Assembly (NCBI RefSeq): GCF_004570345.1
Contig: NZ_SPQM01000008.1
Span: 21,904 to 85,903, forward strand
Origin: Blastococcus sp. CT_GayMR20
GTDB lineage: Bacteria; Actinomycetota; Actinomycetes; Mycobacteriales; Geodermatophilaceae
Reading direction: 5' to 3'
DNA: 64,000 nt
Made by a program: the position numbers and the translations under genes. This document shows, piece by piece, positions 26,059 to 36,997 of the stretch. The number at the start of each line of letters is the position of its first letter. Position 1 is the first letter of the stretch. The notes beneath the pieces are model-generated. The model worked only from the letters and a program-made list of their open reading frames with translations, was not told the origin of the DNA and did no database searches.

Positions 26059-27126
26059 TCAGACCTGCTTGTCGTCCGGGCCTGCGGTCGGGCCGGCGCC
26101 CTGTGCCCCGCCGCCGGAGCTGAAGGGCTCCGGCCTGGTCTCCTCGGGCGGCGTCACGTCGTCGGGGCCGTCGCCCTTGACGAGCTGGGCATCCCGCATG
26201 CCCATGTCGGACTCCGGCGGCGCAGAGTCGCTGGGGGTCTCCATGGCGGTGGAGACGGTCTTGCCGGACTCGCTCGGGGAACTGGGCACGGGGTCCTCTC
26301 GGTAGCTGGGCACCGGTCCGTCGCCGGCCGGTGCGGGCGTCCACGCGTCGTCCTTCTTGCGGCGCAGGAGGACGAACACCGCCGTACCCACCGCGAAGAA
26401 GACGAACACCCACGGCCAGCGCCGGGGCTCCTTCTCCACGCCGACCGTGCGCTTGACGGTCTTCGCCGTCGCGAGCGCGGCCTTCTCGAAGTCCTTGTGC
26501 TTCCTGCCGGCCTTCTTGCGGGCCTTCTTCGCGGCCTTGCGGGCCTTGCGGGTGGACTTCTCAGCCGCGGCGACGAACTCGGCGCGGCGGGCGTCGAGCT
26601 CGCTGCGTGCGCTGTCCACGCCGGCGGCCAGCGTCTCCCGGGCGCTCTCCAGCGCCGGCGTCACGGCCTCGCGGGCGGCGGTCACGCGAGGCGTCGCGTA
26701 GGCCAGCGCTGCGGTCTCGGCCGCCACGAGACGCGGGACCACGTCGTCCTTGATCGCCTTCTGCGCCGCCTTCTGGGCCGCCTCGACCCGGGGGGCGAGG
26801 TCGGCGGCGGCCTTGGCCGCGGCGGCCTGGGCCGCCTCGACCCGGGGCGCCAGGGCGTCGCGAGCAGCGTCCACCCGAGGGACGACGGCATCCCGCGCCG
26901 AGGCGACAGCCGGTGCGGCTACCGCCACAGCGGCAGCGACCTTGGGCGCGACGGCCTTCTGCGCCGCGTCGAGCGCCGGGCCGGCCGCCTCTCGGGCGGC
27001 GGCGACCCGGGGGCCGAGTTGCTCGGCCGCGAGGCGCCCGGCCTCGGTGGCCGCCGCCCCGATGTGGGCGAAACCCTCCTGGAGCTCGGTGCCGATGACC
27101 TGACCACGCGTCTTCTTGCGGAACAC
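26059..27126 (-). CDS. Alanine-rich coiled-coil membrane protein
   Basis: A 355-residue protein. Residues about 10-215 are an Ala/Arg/Glu-rich region with a repeating pattern ([41 protein letters not shown]), probably a long helix or coiled coil. A Lys-rich block ([20 protein letters not shown]) precedes one membrane helix ([18 protein letters not shown]). The tail is an acidic Pro/Ser-rich segment. It resembles apolipoprotein-like or heparin-binding haemagglutinin-like Ala-rich proteins, but I cannot assign a function. GTG 27126 is chosen for its ideal Shine-Dalgarno (GGAGG with 8-nt spacing). Confidence 0.75.
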   Translation of the reverse strand: MFRKKTRGQVIGTELQEGFAHIGAAATEAGRLAAEQLGPRVAAAREAAGPALDAAQKAVAPKVAAAVAVAAPAVASARDAVVPRVDAARDALAPRVEAAQAAAAKAAADLAPRVEAAQKAAQKAIKDDVVPRLVAAETAALAYATPRVTAAREAVTPALESARETLAAGVDSARSELDARRAEFVAAAEKSTRKARKAAKKARKKAGRKHKDFEKAALATAKTVKRTVGVEKEPRRWPWVFVFFAVGTAVFVLLRRKKDDAWTPAPAGDGPVPSYREDPVPSSPSESGKTVSTAMETPSDSAPPESDMGMRDAQLVKGDGPDDVTPPEETRPEPFSSGGGAQGAGPTAGPDDKQV

Positions 27127-27243
27127 GAGCTGCACCTCCGAGTTGATCGTCTCGGCGGCCATCCTGCCCGGTCCGGGCGGCGAGCACACCCCGGGGCCTC
27201 GCGCCGGGCGGCGGGTCACCGTTCGGGTGGCTAGCGTCGGGGC

Positions 27244-28173
27244 GTGCTGTTGCGGATCTTCACCGAGCCCCAGATGGGCGCCACCTACGACGACCTGCTC
27301 GCCGTGGCGCGCCGCACGGAGGAGACCGGCTTCGACGCGTTCTTCCGGTCCGACCACTACCTGACGATGGGTGGGAACGGCCTGCCCGGTCCGACCGACG
27401 CGTGGGTCACCCTCGCCGGACTGGCCCGCGAGACCAGCCGCATCCGCCTCGGCACGCTCGTCACGGCGGGCACCTTCCGGCTGCCCGGACCGCTGGCCAT
27501 CTCCGTCGCCCAGGTCGACCAGATGAGCGGCGGCCGCGTGGAGCTGGGCCTCGGTGCCGGCTGGTTCGAGGCCGAGCACACCGCGTACGGCATCCCGTTC
27601 CCGCCGCTGGGGGAGCGGTTCGACCGGTACGAGGAGCAGCTCGCCGTCCTCACCGGGCTGTGGAGCACCCCCGTCGGGGAGACGTTCGACCACGACGGGC
27701 GGTACTACCAGCTTTCCGGGTCGCCGGCGCTGCCGAAGCCCCTGCAGGACGGGGGGGTACCCATCATCGTCGGCGGACGGGGCAAGCGGCGGACCCCGCG
27801 GCTGGCGGCCCGCTACGCCGGTGAGTTCAACGTGCCGTTCGCCCCGGCCGAGGAGAACGCCGCTCAGTTCGCCGCCGTGCGGTCGGCCTGCGCGGAGGCC
27901 GGCCGCGACCCGGCGTCCATGGTCTACAGCTCGGCGCTCGTGCTGTGCGTGGGCCGGGACGAGGCCGAGTTCGTGCGACGGGCCGAGGCGATCGGCCGCG
28001 AGCCCGGCGAGCTGCGGGCGCACGGCGTCGCCGGAACGCCGTCGGAGGCGGTCGACGTCATCGGCCGGTACGCCGAGGCCGGCGCGGAGCGGGTCTACCT
28101 GCAGGTGCTCGACCTCGCCGACCTCGATCACCTGGACCTCGTCGCGAGCGAGGTGGCGCCCCAGCTCGGCTGA
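27244..28173 (+). CDS. LLM class F420-dependent oxidoreductase
   Basis: A 309-residue luciferase-like TIM-barrel flavin/F420 enzyme: FTEPQMGATYDDLLAVAR, FFRSDHYLTMGG, AISVAQVDQMSGGRVELGLGAGW and VPIIVGGRGKRRTPRLAARYA are the conserved family blocks. It probably transfers hydride to or from F420 in the cytoplasm; the substrate is unknown. TAGCGT lies 6 nt before GTG 27244, suggesting a leaderless mRNA. Confidence 0.92.
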   Translation: MLLRIFTEPQMGATYDDLLAVARRTEETGFDAFFRSDHYLTMGGNGLPGPTDAWVTLAGLARETSRIRLGTLVTAGTFRLPGPLAISVAQVDQMSGGRVELGLGAGWFEAEHTAYGIPFPPLGERFDRYEEQLAVLTGLWSTPVGETFDHDGRYYQLSGSPALPKPLQDGGVPIIVGGRGKRRTPRLAARYAGEFNVPFAPAEENAAQFAAVRSACAEAGRDPASMVYSSALVLCVGRDEAEFVRRAEAIGREPGELRAHGVAGTPSEAVDVIGRYAEAGAERVYLQVLDLADLDHLDLVASEVAPQLG

Positions 28174-28187
28174 GGCGCCACCGACAC

Positions 28188-29237
28188 CTACGGACGACGT
28201 CCGTACGTGACGGCGTGCATCGGCGTGAGCTGGACCGAGCCGATGTCGGTGAACCCGTGCCGCGCCAGCAGGTCGTCGTAGGCGGCCCGAGGGAGCAGCT
28301 GGTCGTCGATCTGCGCCTCGAAGAACTGGATGCCGGTCATGATCCGGCCGGGCACGGTGCGCAGCCCCTCGTCGGTGTCCGGGAACGGGAAGTCGGAGAT
28401 CACGAACCAGCCGCCCGGCTCGAGCGCCGCCTTCACGTTCTCGGTCACCCGGTCGATGTCGCGGCACTCGTGCATCGAGATGTTGTTGATGACGACGCGG
28501 GCAGGGACGTCGAGCTCCATGTCCTCCAGTGCGCTGCAGACGAGCTCCACGTGGTCGGCCAGGCCGGCCTCGGTGAGGCGGGTCCGCGCCCGGTCGATCG
28601 AGTGCTGGTCGCCGTCGACGCCGACGACGGTGCATCCGGGGTAGGTCGTGGCCAGTCGGACCAGGCCGATGCCGGCGCCGCAGGCGGTGTCGACGACGCG
28701 ACAGCACGCCGCGAGCGCCTCGGCGACGCCGGGCACGCGGTCCAGCCCGCCGGGCACCAGCCGGGTGTAGAACGGCGTGCCGGTGCCGGACACCGCCTGG
28801 ATCCACTCGGGGCTGGTGTCGTCCCACCACATCCGCTCGCCGGACGCGAAGGCCTCCTCGAACCGGCCGAAGATCTCCGGTGCCTCCAGGACGCCGAAGA
28901 CGCCGCCGACGAAGGCCGGCGAGGTGCTGTCGAGCAGCAGCGTGGCCACATGGTCGGCGAGCCGGTGACCGTCGCCGTCGCGGTCGACCACGCCGGCCGC
29001 GACCGCTGCGCGGCACCAGACCGAGACGTAGAAGGCGTCCAGGCCGCACGCCTCGGCGAGGTCGTCTGCGGTGCTGCCCGGGCGGTCGGCGAGCGTGCGG
29101 AGCAGCCCCGTGCGCAGGCCGAGGGAGACCGTGCGGTGGCCGACGTACCCGGCGAGGAGGGACAGCACCTTCGGTGCGGTGTCGGCGAGGGTCGGGGCGG
29201 CCCCGGTCTGGGCGGGGATGCTGGTGGTCGCGGTCAT
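28188..29237 (-). CDS. SAM-dependent methyltransferase with N-terminal winged-helix dimerisation region
   Basis: A 349-residue protein. Residues 20-110 form a winged-helix-like dimerisation domain (STADDLAEACGLDAFYVSVW), as in O-methyltransferases. The SAM-binding motif I is VVDTACGAGIGLVRLA (about 163-178), then VVGVDGDQHSIDRAR and VINNISMHEC. The substrate is unknown. It is divergent from the HxlR regulator gene 29408, whose shared intergenic region contains four GTAC tetramers in phase, so the regulator probably controls it. Confidence 0.9.
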   Translation of the reverse strand: MTATTSIPAQTGAAPTLADTAPKVLSLLAGYVGHRTVSLGLRTGLLRTLADRPGSTADDLAEACGLDAFYVSVWCRAAVAAGVVDRDGDGHRLADHVATLLLDSTSPAFVGGVFGVLEAPEIFGRFEEAFASGERMWWDDTSPEWIQAVSGTGTPFYTRLVPGGLDRVPGVAEALAACCRVVDTACGAGIGLVRLATTYPGCTVVGVDGDQHSIDRARTRLTEAGLADHVELVCSALEDMELDVPARVVINNISMHECRDIDRVTENVKAALEPGGWFVISDFPFPDTDEGLRTVPGRIMTGIQFFEAQIDDQLLPRAAYDDLLARHGFTDIGSVQLTPMHAVTYGRRP

Positions 29238-29307
29238 CGGGAACTCCGGTTCGCAGGTGTCGGTCGGGACGCCGTCCACGGTCCTGCCGACGCGACCCCC
29301 GGCTCCA

Positions 29308-29344
29308 GTACGCCGTCTGTACCTGACCGGTACAACATCTGTAC
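29308..29344. promoter_or_regulatory. Phased GTAC array, candidate HxlR operator
   Basis: GTAC occurs at 29308, 29319, 29330 and 29341, exactly 11 bp apart each time. The central pair forms a perfect palindrome TGTACC-TGACC-GGTACA at 29318-29334. The array lies in the 170-bp divergent region between the methyltransferase and the HxlR-type regulator gene. Confidence 0.65.
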
Positions 29345-29407
29345 TTCCCCTTCCGCTCCGTCGCCCCTACCGTCCGGGTCGGATGCACGCCGGCGGAAGA
29401 GGTCGCG

Positions 29408-30109
29408 ATGCCCTCGCACTACGGACAGTTCTGCCCGGTCGCCAAGGCCATGGAGCTCCTGGACGAGCGGTGGACGCTGCTGGTGGTCCGCGAGCTCATG
29501 ATGGGCAGCCGGCACTTCAACGCGCTGCGCCGCGGGGTGCCGAAGATGTCGCCCGCGCTGCTGTCGAAGCGGCTGCAGACCCTGGTGCGGGCCGGCGTGG
29601 TCGAGCGGTGGGAGGACGGCAACCGGGTCAGCTACCGGCTGACGGAGTCCGGGCGCGAACTCGAGCCGATCGTCGAAGCCCTGGGTCGGTGGGGCATGAG
29701 ATGGATCTCGGAGCTCGGTGACGAGGACCTCGACCCGCACCTGCTGCTCTGGGACATGCACCGGGGCATCGACATGGAGGCGGTGCCCGACGGCCGGACC
29801 GTCATCGGGTTCGTCTTCCCGGAGATGCCCTCCACCTGCCGGCGCTGGTGGATCGTCATCACGGCGGACGGCGTGGACGCCTGCGACTTCGATCCCGGTC
29901 ACCCCGTGCGGGTGACCGTGGAGACGAGCCTGCGCACGATGACCCGCATCTGGCGGGGCGACCTGCCGTGGTCCGCGGCGCTCCGCTCCGGGGACCTGGT
30001 CCTGCACGGGGAGCCCCAGGCCCGGCGGGCGCTGCCGCGCTGGCTCAAGCTGTCGAGCCTGGCGCCCACACCGCGGCCGCCGCTGGCCGACGCCGTCCTG
30101 ACCCGCTGA
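29408..30109 (+). CDS. HxlR-family winged-helix regulator with C-terminal SCP2-like domain
   Basis: A 233-residue protein. The HxlR (DUF24) helix-turn-helix spans residues about 8-100: CPVAKAMELLDERWTLLVVRELMMGSRHFNALRR, then MSPALLSKRLQTLVRAGVVERW. Residues about 115-215 form an SCP2-like lipid or small-molecule domain (VIGFVFPEMP, SGDLVLHGEPQARRALPRW), giving a ligand-binding handle rather than the single Cys switch of small HxlR proteins; one Cys (FCPVAKA) is present at residue 9. It likely represses or activates the divergent methyltransferase gene and itself through the GTAC array at 29308-29344. Confidence 0.92.
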   Translation: MPSHYGQFCPVAKAMELLDERWTLLVVRELMMGSRHFNALRRGVPKMSPALLSKRLQTLVRAGVVERWEDGNRVSYRLTESGRELEPIVEALGRWGMRWISELGDEDLDPHLLLWDMHRGIDMEAVPDGRTVIGFVFPEMPSTCRRWWIVITADGVDACDFDPGHPVRVTVETSLRTMTRIWRGDLPWSAALRSGDLVLHGEPQARRALPRWLKLSSLAPTPRPPLADAVLTR

Positions 30110-30115
30110 CCGGCG

Positions 30116-32485
30116 TCAGTGCCGGCGGGCGCTCTCCGACACACCCATGTGGCGGACCGGCCGCTCCAGCCAGTCCAGGAAGTCCTCCACCGGCATCGGG
30201 CGCGCGATCGCGTAGCCCTGGGCGATGTCGCAGCCGAGGTCGCGCAGGACGAGCCCGGTGGCGTCGTCCTCGACCCCCTCGGCGACGAGGGAGATCCCCA
30301 GGTCGTGCGCCAGCGCGACCGTGTGCTTGACGATGACGGCCGCCCGCGGGTCCACGCCCACGTCGTGGGTGAGGCTGCGGTCGAGCTTGAGCTCGTCCGC
30401 CGGCAGGTTCCGCAGGTAGGCCAGGGAGCTGTAGCCGGTGCCGTAGTCGTCGATGGACGTGCGGACCCCGAGCCGGCGGAGCTCCCCGAGCACCGTCCGG
30501 CCACGCTCCGGGTCGCTCATGAGGGTGTCCTCGACCAGCTCGAGGGTGAGCGCCCGGGCCGGCAGGCCGTGGCGCACCAGCGCCTGCGCGACCTTGCCCG
30601 GCAGGTCGAGGTCGGTGACGTTGGCGGCGGAGAGGTTGACCGACACCGGCACCGGCCGCTCCTCCCACCAGCGCGCCACCGCGGCGAGGGACAGCTCGAG
30701 CACCGCATCGGCCAGCGGGCGCAGCAGCCCGGCCTGCTCGGCAGCGGGGAGCAGCTCAGCCGGTGAGAGCAGCCCCCGGGTGGGGTGCCGCCAGCGCACG
30801 AGCGCCTCCGTGCCCACCACCCGGCCGTCCGCGAGGTCGACCTGCGGCTGGAGGAACACCTCGAGCTGGTCGTCGCACTCCAGCGCCGTCCGCAGCTCCT
30901 CCATGGTGCGCAGCCGGTCGCCGGTCCCGCTGCGGGGGTCGGGGACGTAGACGTGCACGCCGGTGCGGCCGGCCTTCGCCGCGTACATCGCGACGTCCGC
31001 GCAGCGGAGCAGCTCCTCGACGGTGGCCGCCGGCACCGGCGCGCTGGCGACGCCGATGCTCACGCCCACGTGCAGGCGGATGCCCTCGACGGTGATCGGC
31101 TTGAGGATCAGCTCGCGCAGCCGGGCCGCGAGCAGTTCCGCCTCGTCGAGGCCGGCGTCGGGCAGCAGGACGGCGAACTCGTCGCCCCCGAGCCGGGCGA
31201 GCAGGTCGCGGCTGCGCAGCGCGGGCCGCAGCCGCGGGCCCACCTGGCGCAGGAGATGGTCGCCGGCGTGGTGACCGAGGCTGTCGTTGACCTCCTTGAA
31301 GCCGTCGAGGTCGAGCAGCAGGAAGGCGGCCGGTCGCTGGGCCGACGCCGTGGCGAGGACGGCGCGCACCTCCTCGAACAGGGCCCTGCGGTTGGGGAGC
31401 CCGGTCAGCTCGTCGGTGCGGGCCTGCTCCTTGACCTCGTTGAAGGCCCGCACCTCGCGGAAGGTGATGGCGGTGCGGCACAGCGCGGTGAGCACGCAGC
31501 CGACGGCGAGCCAGGCGGCGGCCGGGTTGAGCTCGTCGCCGTATCCCGCGCCGAGCACGAGGAGGCTGGCGATGTTGCAGGCCAGGGGGAGCGCGATGAC
31601 CCGCCAGCCGACCCGGGCCGACGGGAGGGGCACCGGTCCGGAGGGGCCGGGCCTGCCCATGTGCGCGGCGAGCGCCATCAGCGCCACCCCGCCCAGCCAG
31701 GTGAGGTCGAGCGCCCCGCCCTCGACGTAGACGTCCTGCGTCGCGAGGTCGAGGAAGACGATGTCGCCGACGAGGTTGGCGACGATGCCCGCGGCCAGGA
31801 GGAGCAGGGTGCGGTCGCGTCGCACACCCAGGATCGCGCCGACGGCGACGAGCAGCGCGAGCAGGACGACGTCCGCAATCGGGTAGGCCAGGCTGGTCGC
31901 GACGACGGCCGGCTCGCCCTCGGTCATCTCCAGTGCGGGCCCCAGCAGGACGGCCACCGAGACGGCTCCGGCGCCCAGCGCACCGACGACGCCGTCCAGC
32001 CACATGCTGGCGTGGAAGCGGGTGACCCGCGTCCTGATCAGCGAGATGAGCGCGACGTAGAGCGGCAGGTAGTAGGCCAGGTAGAAGACGTCGGCGACCG
32101 ACGGGAACGGCTCGTCCGGCATCCGGGCGACGACCAGCGTGTAGATCACGTTGCCGATCACGTTCAGCGTCATCGCGAGGGCGAGCGACCACCACGCCAG
32201 CCGGTCGGCCCGGGCGCCGAGCGCTGAGGCGACGCACACGATCGCCCCGAACGCGTAGACGGCGTTGTAGAGAACGAGGTCGTAGCCGGTGGCCCACAGG
32301 TCGCCGTCCGGACGCGGACCGATCCCGGTGGCGAACAGCACCAGGCTGCCCAGGGTCAGCAGCAGCGGCAGGCGGGACGCCGGCGCGCGTTCACGCGGCG
32401 CCGCGGACCGTCCGTCGTGTTGCACACAATCTGCATCGGCCGCGACGGCCGGGACTGCAGCCGGCGGGGGGATGACTTGTCCCAT
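30116..32485 (-). CDS. Membrane GGDEF-EAL cyclic-di-GMP signalling protein
   Basis: A 789-residue protein with about nine N-terminal membrane helices (residues 40-330), then GGDEF and EAL domains. The cyclase site is RLGGDEFAVLL with a complete inhibitory I-site RSRD five residues upstream. The phosphodiesterase keeps EAL (GTEALVRWRHP), SVNLSAANV, LVEDT, DDYGTGYSS, LKLDRSL and AEGVE, so both activities could be intact. It probably responds to a signal sensed in the membrane region. It is convergent with the HxlR gene (6 bp apart) and divergent from the leuS leader. Confidence 0.95.
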   Translation of the reverse strand: MGQVIPPPAAVPAVAADADCVQHDGRSAAPRERAPASRLPLLLTLGSLVLFATGIGPRPDGDLWATGYDLVLYNAVYAFGAIVCVASALGARADRLAWWSLALAMTLNVIGNVIYTLVVARMPDEPFPSVADVFYLAYYLPLYVALISLIRTRVTRFHASMWLDGVVGALGAGAVSVAVLLGPALEMTEGEPAVVATSLAYPIADVVLLALLVAVGAILGVRRDRTLLLLAAGIVANLVGDIVFLDLATQDVYVEGGALDLTWLGGVALMALAAHMGRPGPSGPVPLPSARVGWRVIALPLACNIASLLVLGAGYGDELNPAAAWLAVGCVLTALCRTAITFREVRAFNEVKEQARTDELTGLPNRRALFEEVRAVLATASAQRPAAFLLLDLDGFKEVNDSLGHHAGDHLLRQVGPRLRPALRSRDLLARLGGDEFAVLLPDAGLDEAELLAARLRELILKPITVEGIRLHVGVSIGVASAPVPAATVEELLRCADVAMYAAKAGRTGVHVYVPDPRSGTGDRLRTMEELRTALECDDQLEVFLQPQVDLADGRVVGTEALVRWRHPTRGLLSPAELLPAAEQAGLLRPLADAVLELSLAAVARWWEERPVPVSVNLSAANVTDLDLPGKVAQALVRHGLPARALTLELVEDTLMSDPERGRTVLGELRRLGVRTSIDDYGTGYSSLAYLRNLPADELKLDRSLTHDVGVDPRAAVIVKHTVALAHDLGISLVAEGVEDDATGLVLRDLGCDIAQGYAIARPMPVEDFLDWLERPVRHMGVSESARRH

Positions 32486-32534
32486 GGCACGGTCCCCGCC
32501 CGGCGACCGCCGCCGCGCCCGGGGTCGGGCGCGG

Positions 32535-32540
32535 TAGGCT
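32535..32540 (+). promoter_or_regulatory. Candidate -10 element (TAGGCT) of the leuS leader
   Basis: TAGGCT is followed by exactly 7 nt and then the GTG of the leader peptide (32548), so the leader mRNA probably begins at that start codon. No -35 match is evident. Confidence 0.5.
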
Positions 32541-32547
32541 CGGGCCC

Positions 32548-32583
32548 GTGACCAGGCGGCTCCTCCTTGCGCGGCCGTGCTGA
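32548..32583 (+). CDS. leuS leader peptide (11 codons)
   Basis: GTG ACC AGG CGG CTC CTC CTT GCG CGG CCG TGC TGA encodes MTRRLLLARPC, with three consecutive leucine codons at positions 5-7. It sits 90 bp upstream of leuS and directly ahead of two mutually placed hairpins, the last an intrinsic terminator. That is the classical layout of ribosome-mediated attenuation sensing charged leucyl-tRNA. Confidence 0.65.
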   Translation: MTRRLLLARPC

Positions 32584-32633
32584 CCTGACCCGATCAGACA
32601 GCACGGCGACCCCTCCTGCGTGAGGGGTTTTTT
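32574..32633 (+). terminator. Leucine attenuator upstream of leuS
   Basis: Arm 1 (32574-32582) inside the leader peptide pairs with arm 2 (32599-32607) in a perfect 9-bp stem. The terminator stem is 32610-32615 with 32622-32627, followed by six T (32628-32633). A ribosome stalled at the Leu codons (32560-32568) would cover arm 1 and free arm 2. Bases 602-605 (CACG) can then pair with CGTG at 619-622 and disrupt the terminator stem, a possible antiterminator. One of the few genuine T-run terminators in the window. Confidence 0.7.
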
Positions 32634-32672
32634 GATGTCCGCCGCCGGTTCGAAACCTTGGGAGCACCCGTC

Positions 32673-35564
<2,892 letters not shown>

Positions 35565-35624
35565 GGTGCCAGAACCGCGATTCCGGCACCACCCGACGGG
35601 TGCCGAAATGGCGGTTTCGGCACC
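35565..35624. repeat. Tandem palindromic element between leuS and lipB
   Basis: Two related hairpins sit back to back and fill the whole gap. 35565-35590 has GGTGCC/GGCACC arms extended to 10 bp with one mismatch. 35599-35624 has a perfect 10-bp stem (GGTGCCGAAA with TTTCGGCACC) around a 6-nt loop. The second abuts the lipB stop. It probably acts as a bidirectional terminator and may belong to a genome-wide palindrome family. Confidence 0.65.
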
Positions 35625-36260
35625 TCAGAGGGTGAGGACGGCGCGGATGGCCTTCTCGACGGGGTCGATCGCCTCGGCGACGGGGACGTCGCGGCCGAGT
35701 TCGGCCGACAGCGACGTGACACCGGCGTCGGGGATCCCGCAGGGGATCATGTTGGCGAACGCCGTCATGTCGGGGTCGCAGTTGAGCGCGAAGCCGTGCA
35801 TCGTCACGCCGCGGGCGACCCGCACGCCGATCGCGGCGACCTTGCGCTCGGGACGGGTGCCCTCGGCGGCGACCCAGACACCGCTGCGGCCCTCGACCCG
35901 GCCGGTGGCCAGGCCGAAGCCGGCGCAGACCTCGATCAGCGCCTCCTCGAGCCGGCGCACGTAGGCGACGACGTCGATGGGGTCCGGCAGCGCGACGATG
36001 GGGTAGCCGACGAGCTGGCCCGGGCCGTGCCAGGTGATCTTGCCGCCGCGGTCGACGTCGATGACGGGGGTCCCGTCGAAGGGCCGCTCGTGCAGCTCGG
36101 TCCGCTTGCCCGCCGTGTAGACCGAGGGGTGCTCGAGCAGCAGCAGGGTGTCGGGCCCCTCGCCCGCGACCCGTTGCGCGTGCAGCTCGCGCTGGCGCGC
36201 CCACGCCTGCTCGTAGGGGACCAGCCCCGCCCGCACGATCCGCAGCTCGGTCACGAGCAT
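35625..36260 (-). CDS. lipB: Lipoyl(octanoyl) transferase (LipB)
   Basis: A 211-residue enzyme moving octanoyl groups from acyl carrier protein to E2 and GcvH lysines. Conserved [17 protein letters not shown] (residues about 69-85), the catalytic Lys in KVAAIGVRV and the catalytic Cys in MIPCGI are present. Its ATG shares one base with the stop of the upstream peptidase E gene (TGATG), so it is last in a coupled set FAD oxidoreductase-peptidase E-lipB. Unlike in many genomes it is about 10 kb away from lipA. Confidence 0.97.
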   Translation of the reverse strand: MLVTELRIVRAGLVPYEQAWARQRELHAQRVAGEGPDTLLLLEHPSVYTAGKRTELHERPFDGTPVIDVDRGGKITWHGPGQLVGYPIVALPDPIDVVAYVRRLEEALIEVCAGFGLATGRVEGRSGVWVAAEGTRPERKVAAIGVRVARGVTMHGFALNCDPDMTAFANMIPCGIPDAGVTSLSAELGRDVPVAEAIDPVEKAIRAVLTL

Positions 36261-36997
36261 CAGCGTAGGCGGCGCGGCTCCATGCGGGTCTCGACGGCCG
36301 TGCCGTCCGGGCCGCGCTCCACGCGGTAGGCCGCAGCGTCCGGGCGGTCGGCCACGGCCTCGACGAGGTCGGTGCCGCGGTAGACCAGGCCGACGCCGTC
36401 GTCGGTGGCGTGGCCGCCCGGCAGCGTGCCGTCGGCGACGAGCCGGTGGTACAGCGGGCGGCGCTGCTCCTCGGAGTCGTAGTGCACCCCGTTGGACGTC
36501 GGGATGAACCCGAGGCCGTTCGTGACCGGGCGCAGGTCGGGACCGAAGGAGTCGGTGGTCCCCCCGACGTGCCAGCACAGCGAACCGGCGGACACCCCGC
36601 CCAGGACGACGCCGGCCTCCCACACCTCGCGGAAGATCTCGTCGAGCCCGTGCACCCGCCAGAGCGCCAGCAGGTTGGCCACGCTGCCGCCCCCCACCCA
36701 GATCAGGTCCTGCTCGAGCAGGTGGGTCCGCATGTCCGGCACCGTGGGCATGGTGAAGAGGCTGAGATGGCTCACCTCGACGCGGCTGCCCGCGAATGCG
36801 GCGTACACGCCGCCCACCCGGACCGGGTCGTCGCCGGTGGCGGTGCCCAGATAGCAGAGTTTGGGCCGCTCGGGCGACCCCGCGAGTTCGACCATGAGGT
36901 CGAACACCGGGGCGGGTTGCCAGTCGTACGGGCCGCGACCCCGGCTGGCGAAGCTGCCCATGCTCGTGGCGACGATCGTCGGTGCGGATGCGGGCAT
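36260..36997 (-). CDS. Peptidase E-like (S51 family) / class I GATase-like protein
   Basis: A 245-residue protein. The nucleophile elbow [10 protein letters not shown] (residues about 126-135) holds the catalytic Ser; [16 protein letters not shown] precedes it and the [17 protein letters not shown] block follows, all as in the peptidase E (Asp-X dipeptidase) family. It probably cleaves N-terminal Asp dipeptides in the cytoplasm. Coupled by one-base TGATG overlaps at both ends (to the FAD oxidoreductase upstream and lipB downstream). Confidence 0.9.
   Translation of the reverse strand: MPASAPTIVATSMGSFASRGRGPYDWQPAPVFDLMVELAGSPERPKLCYLGTATGDDPVRVGGVYAAFAGSRVEVSHLSLFTMPTVPDMRTHLLEQDLIWVGGGSVANLLALWRVHGLDEIFREVWEAGVVLGGVSAGSLCWHVGGTTDSFGPDLRPVTNGLGFIPTSNGVHYDSEEQRRPLYHRLVADGTLPGGHATDDGVGLVYRGTDLVEAVADRPDAAAYRVERGPDGTAVETRMEPRRLR

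Noticed and set aside
26059..29388. A single 1109-codon minus-strand frame joining the Ala-rich protein and sequence opposite the LLM gene
   Set aside because: The part beyond 27126 is opposite a clear LLM oxidoreductase and lacks domains; a perfect Shine-Dalgarno marks the true start at 27126.
32647..32657. GGTTCGAAACC, resembling a tRNA T-arm, just before leuS
   Set aside because: No acceptor, D or anticodon arms can be folded around it; it is probably part of the leader after the attenuator.
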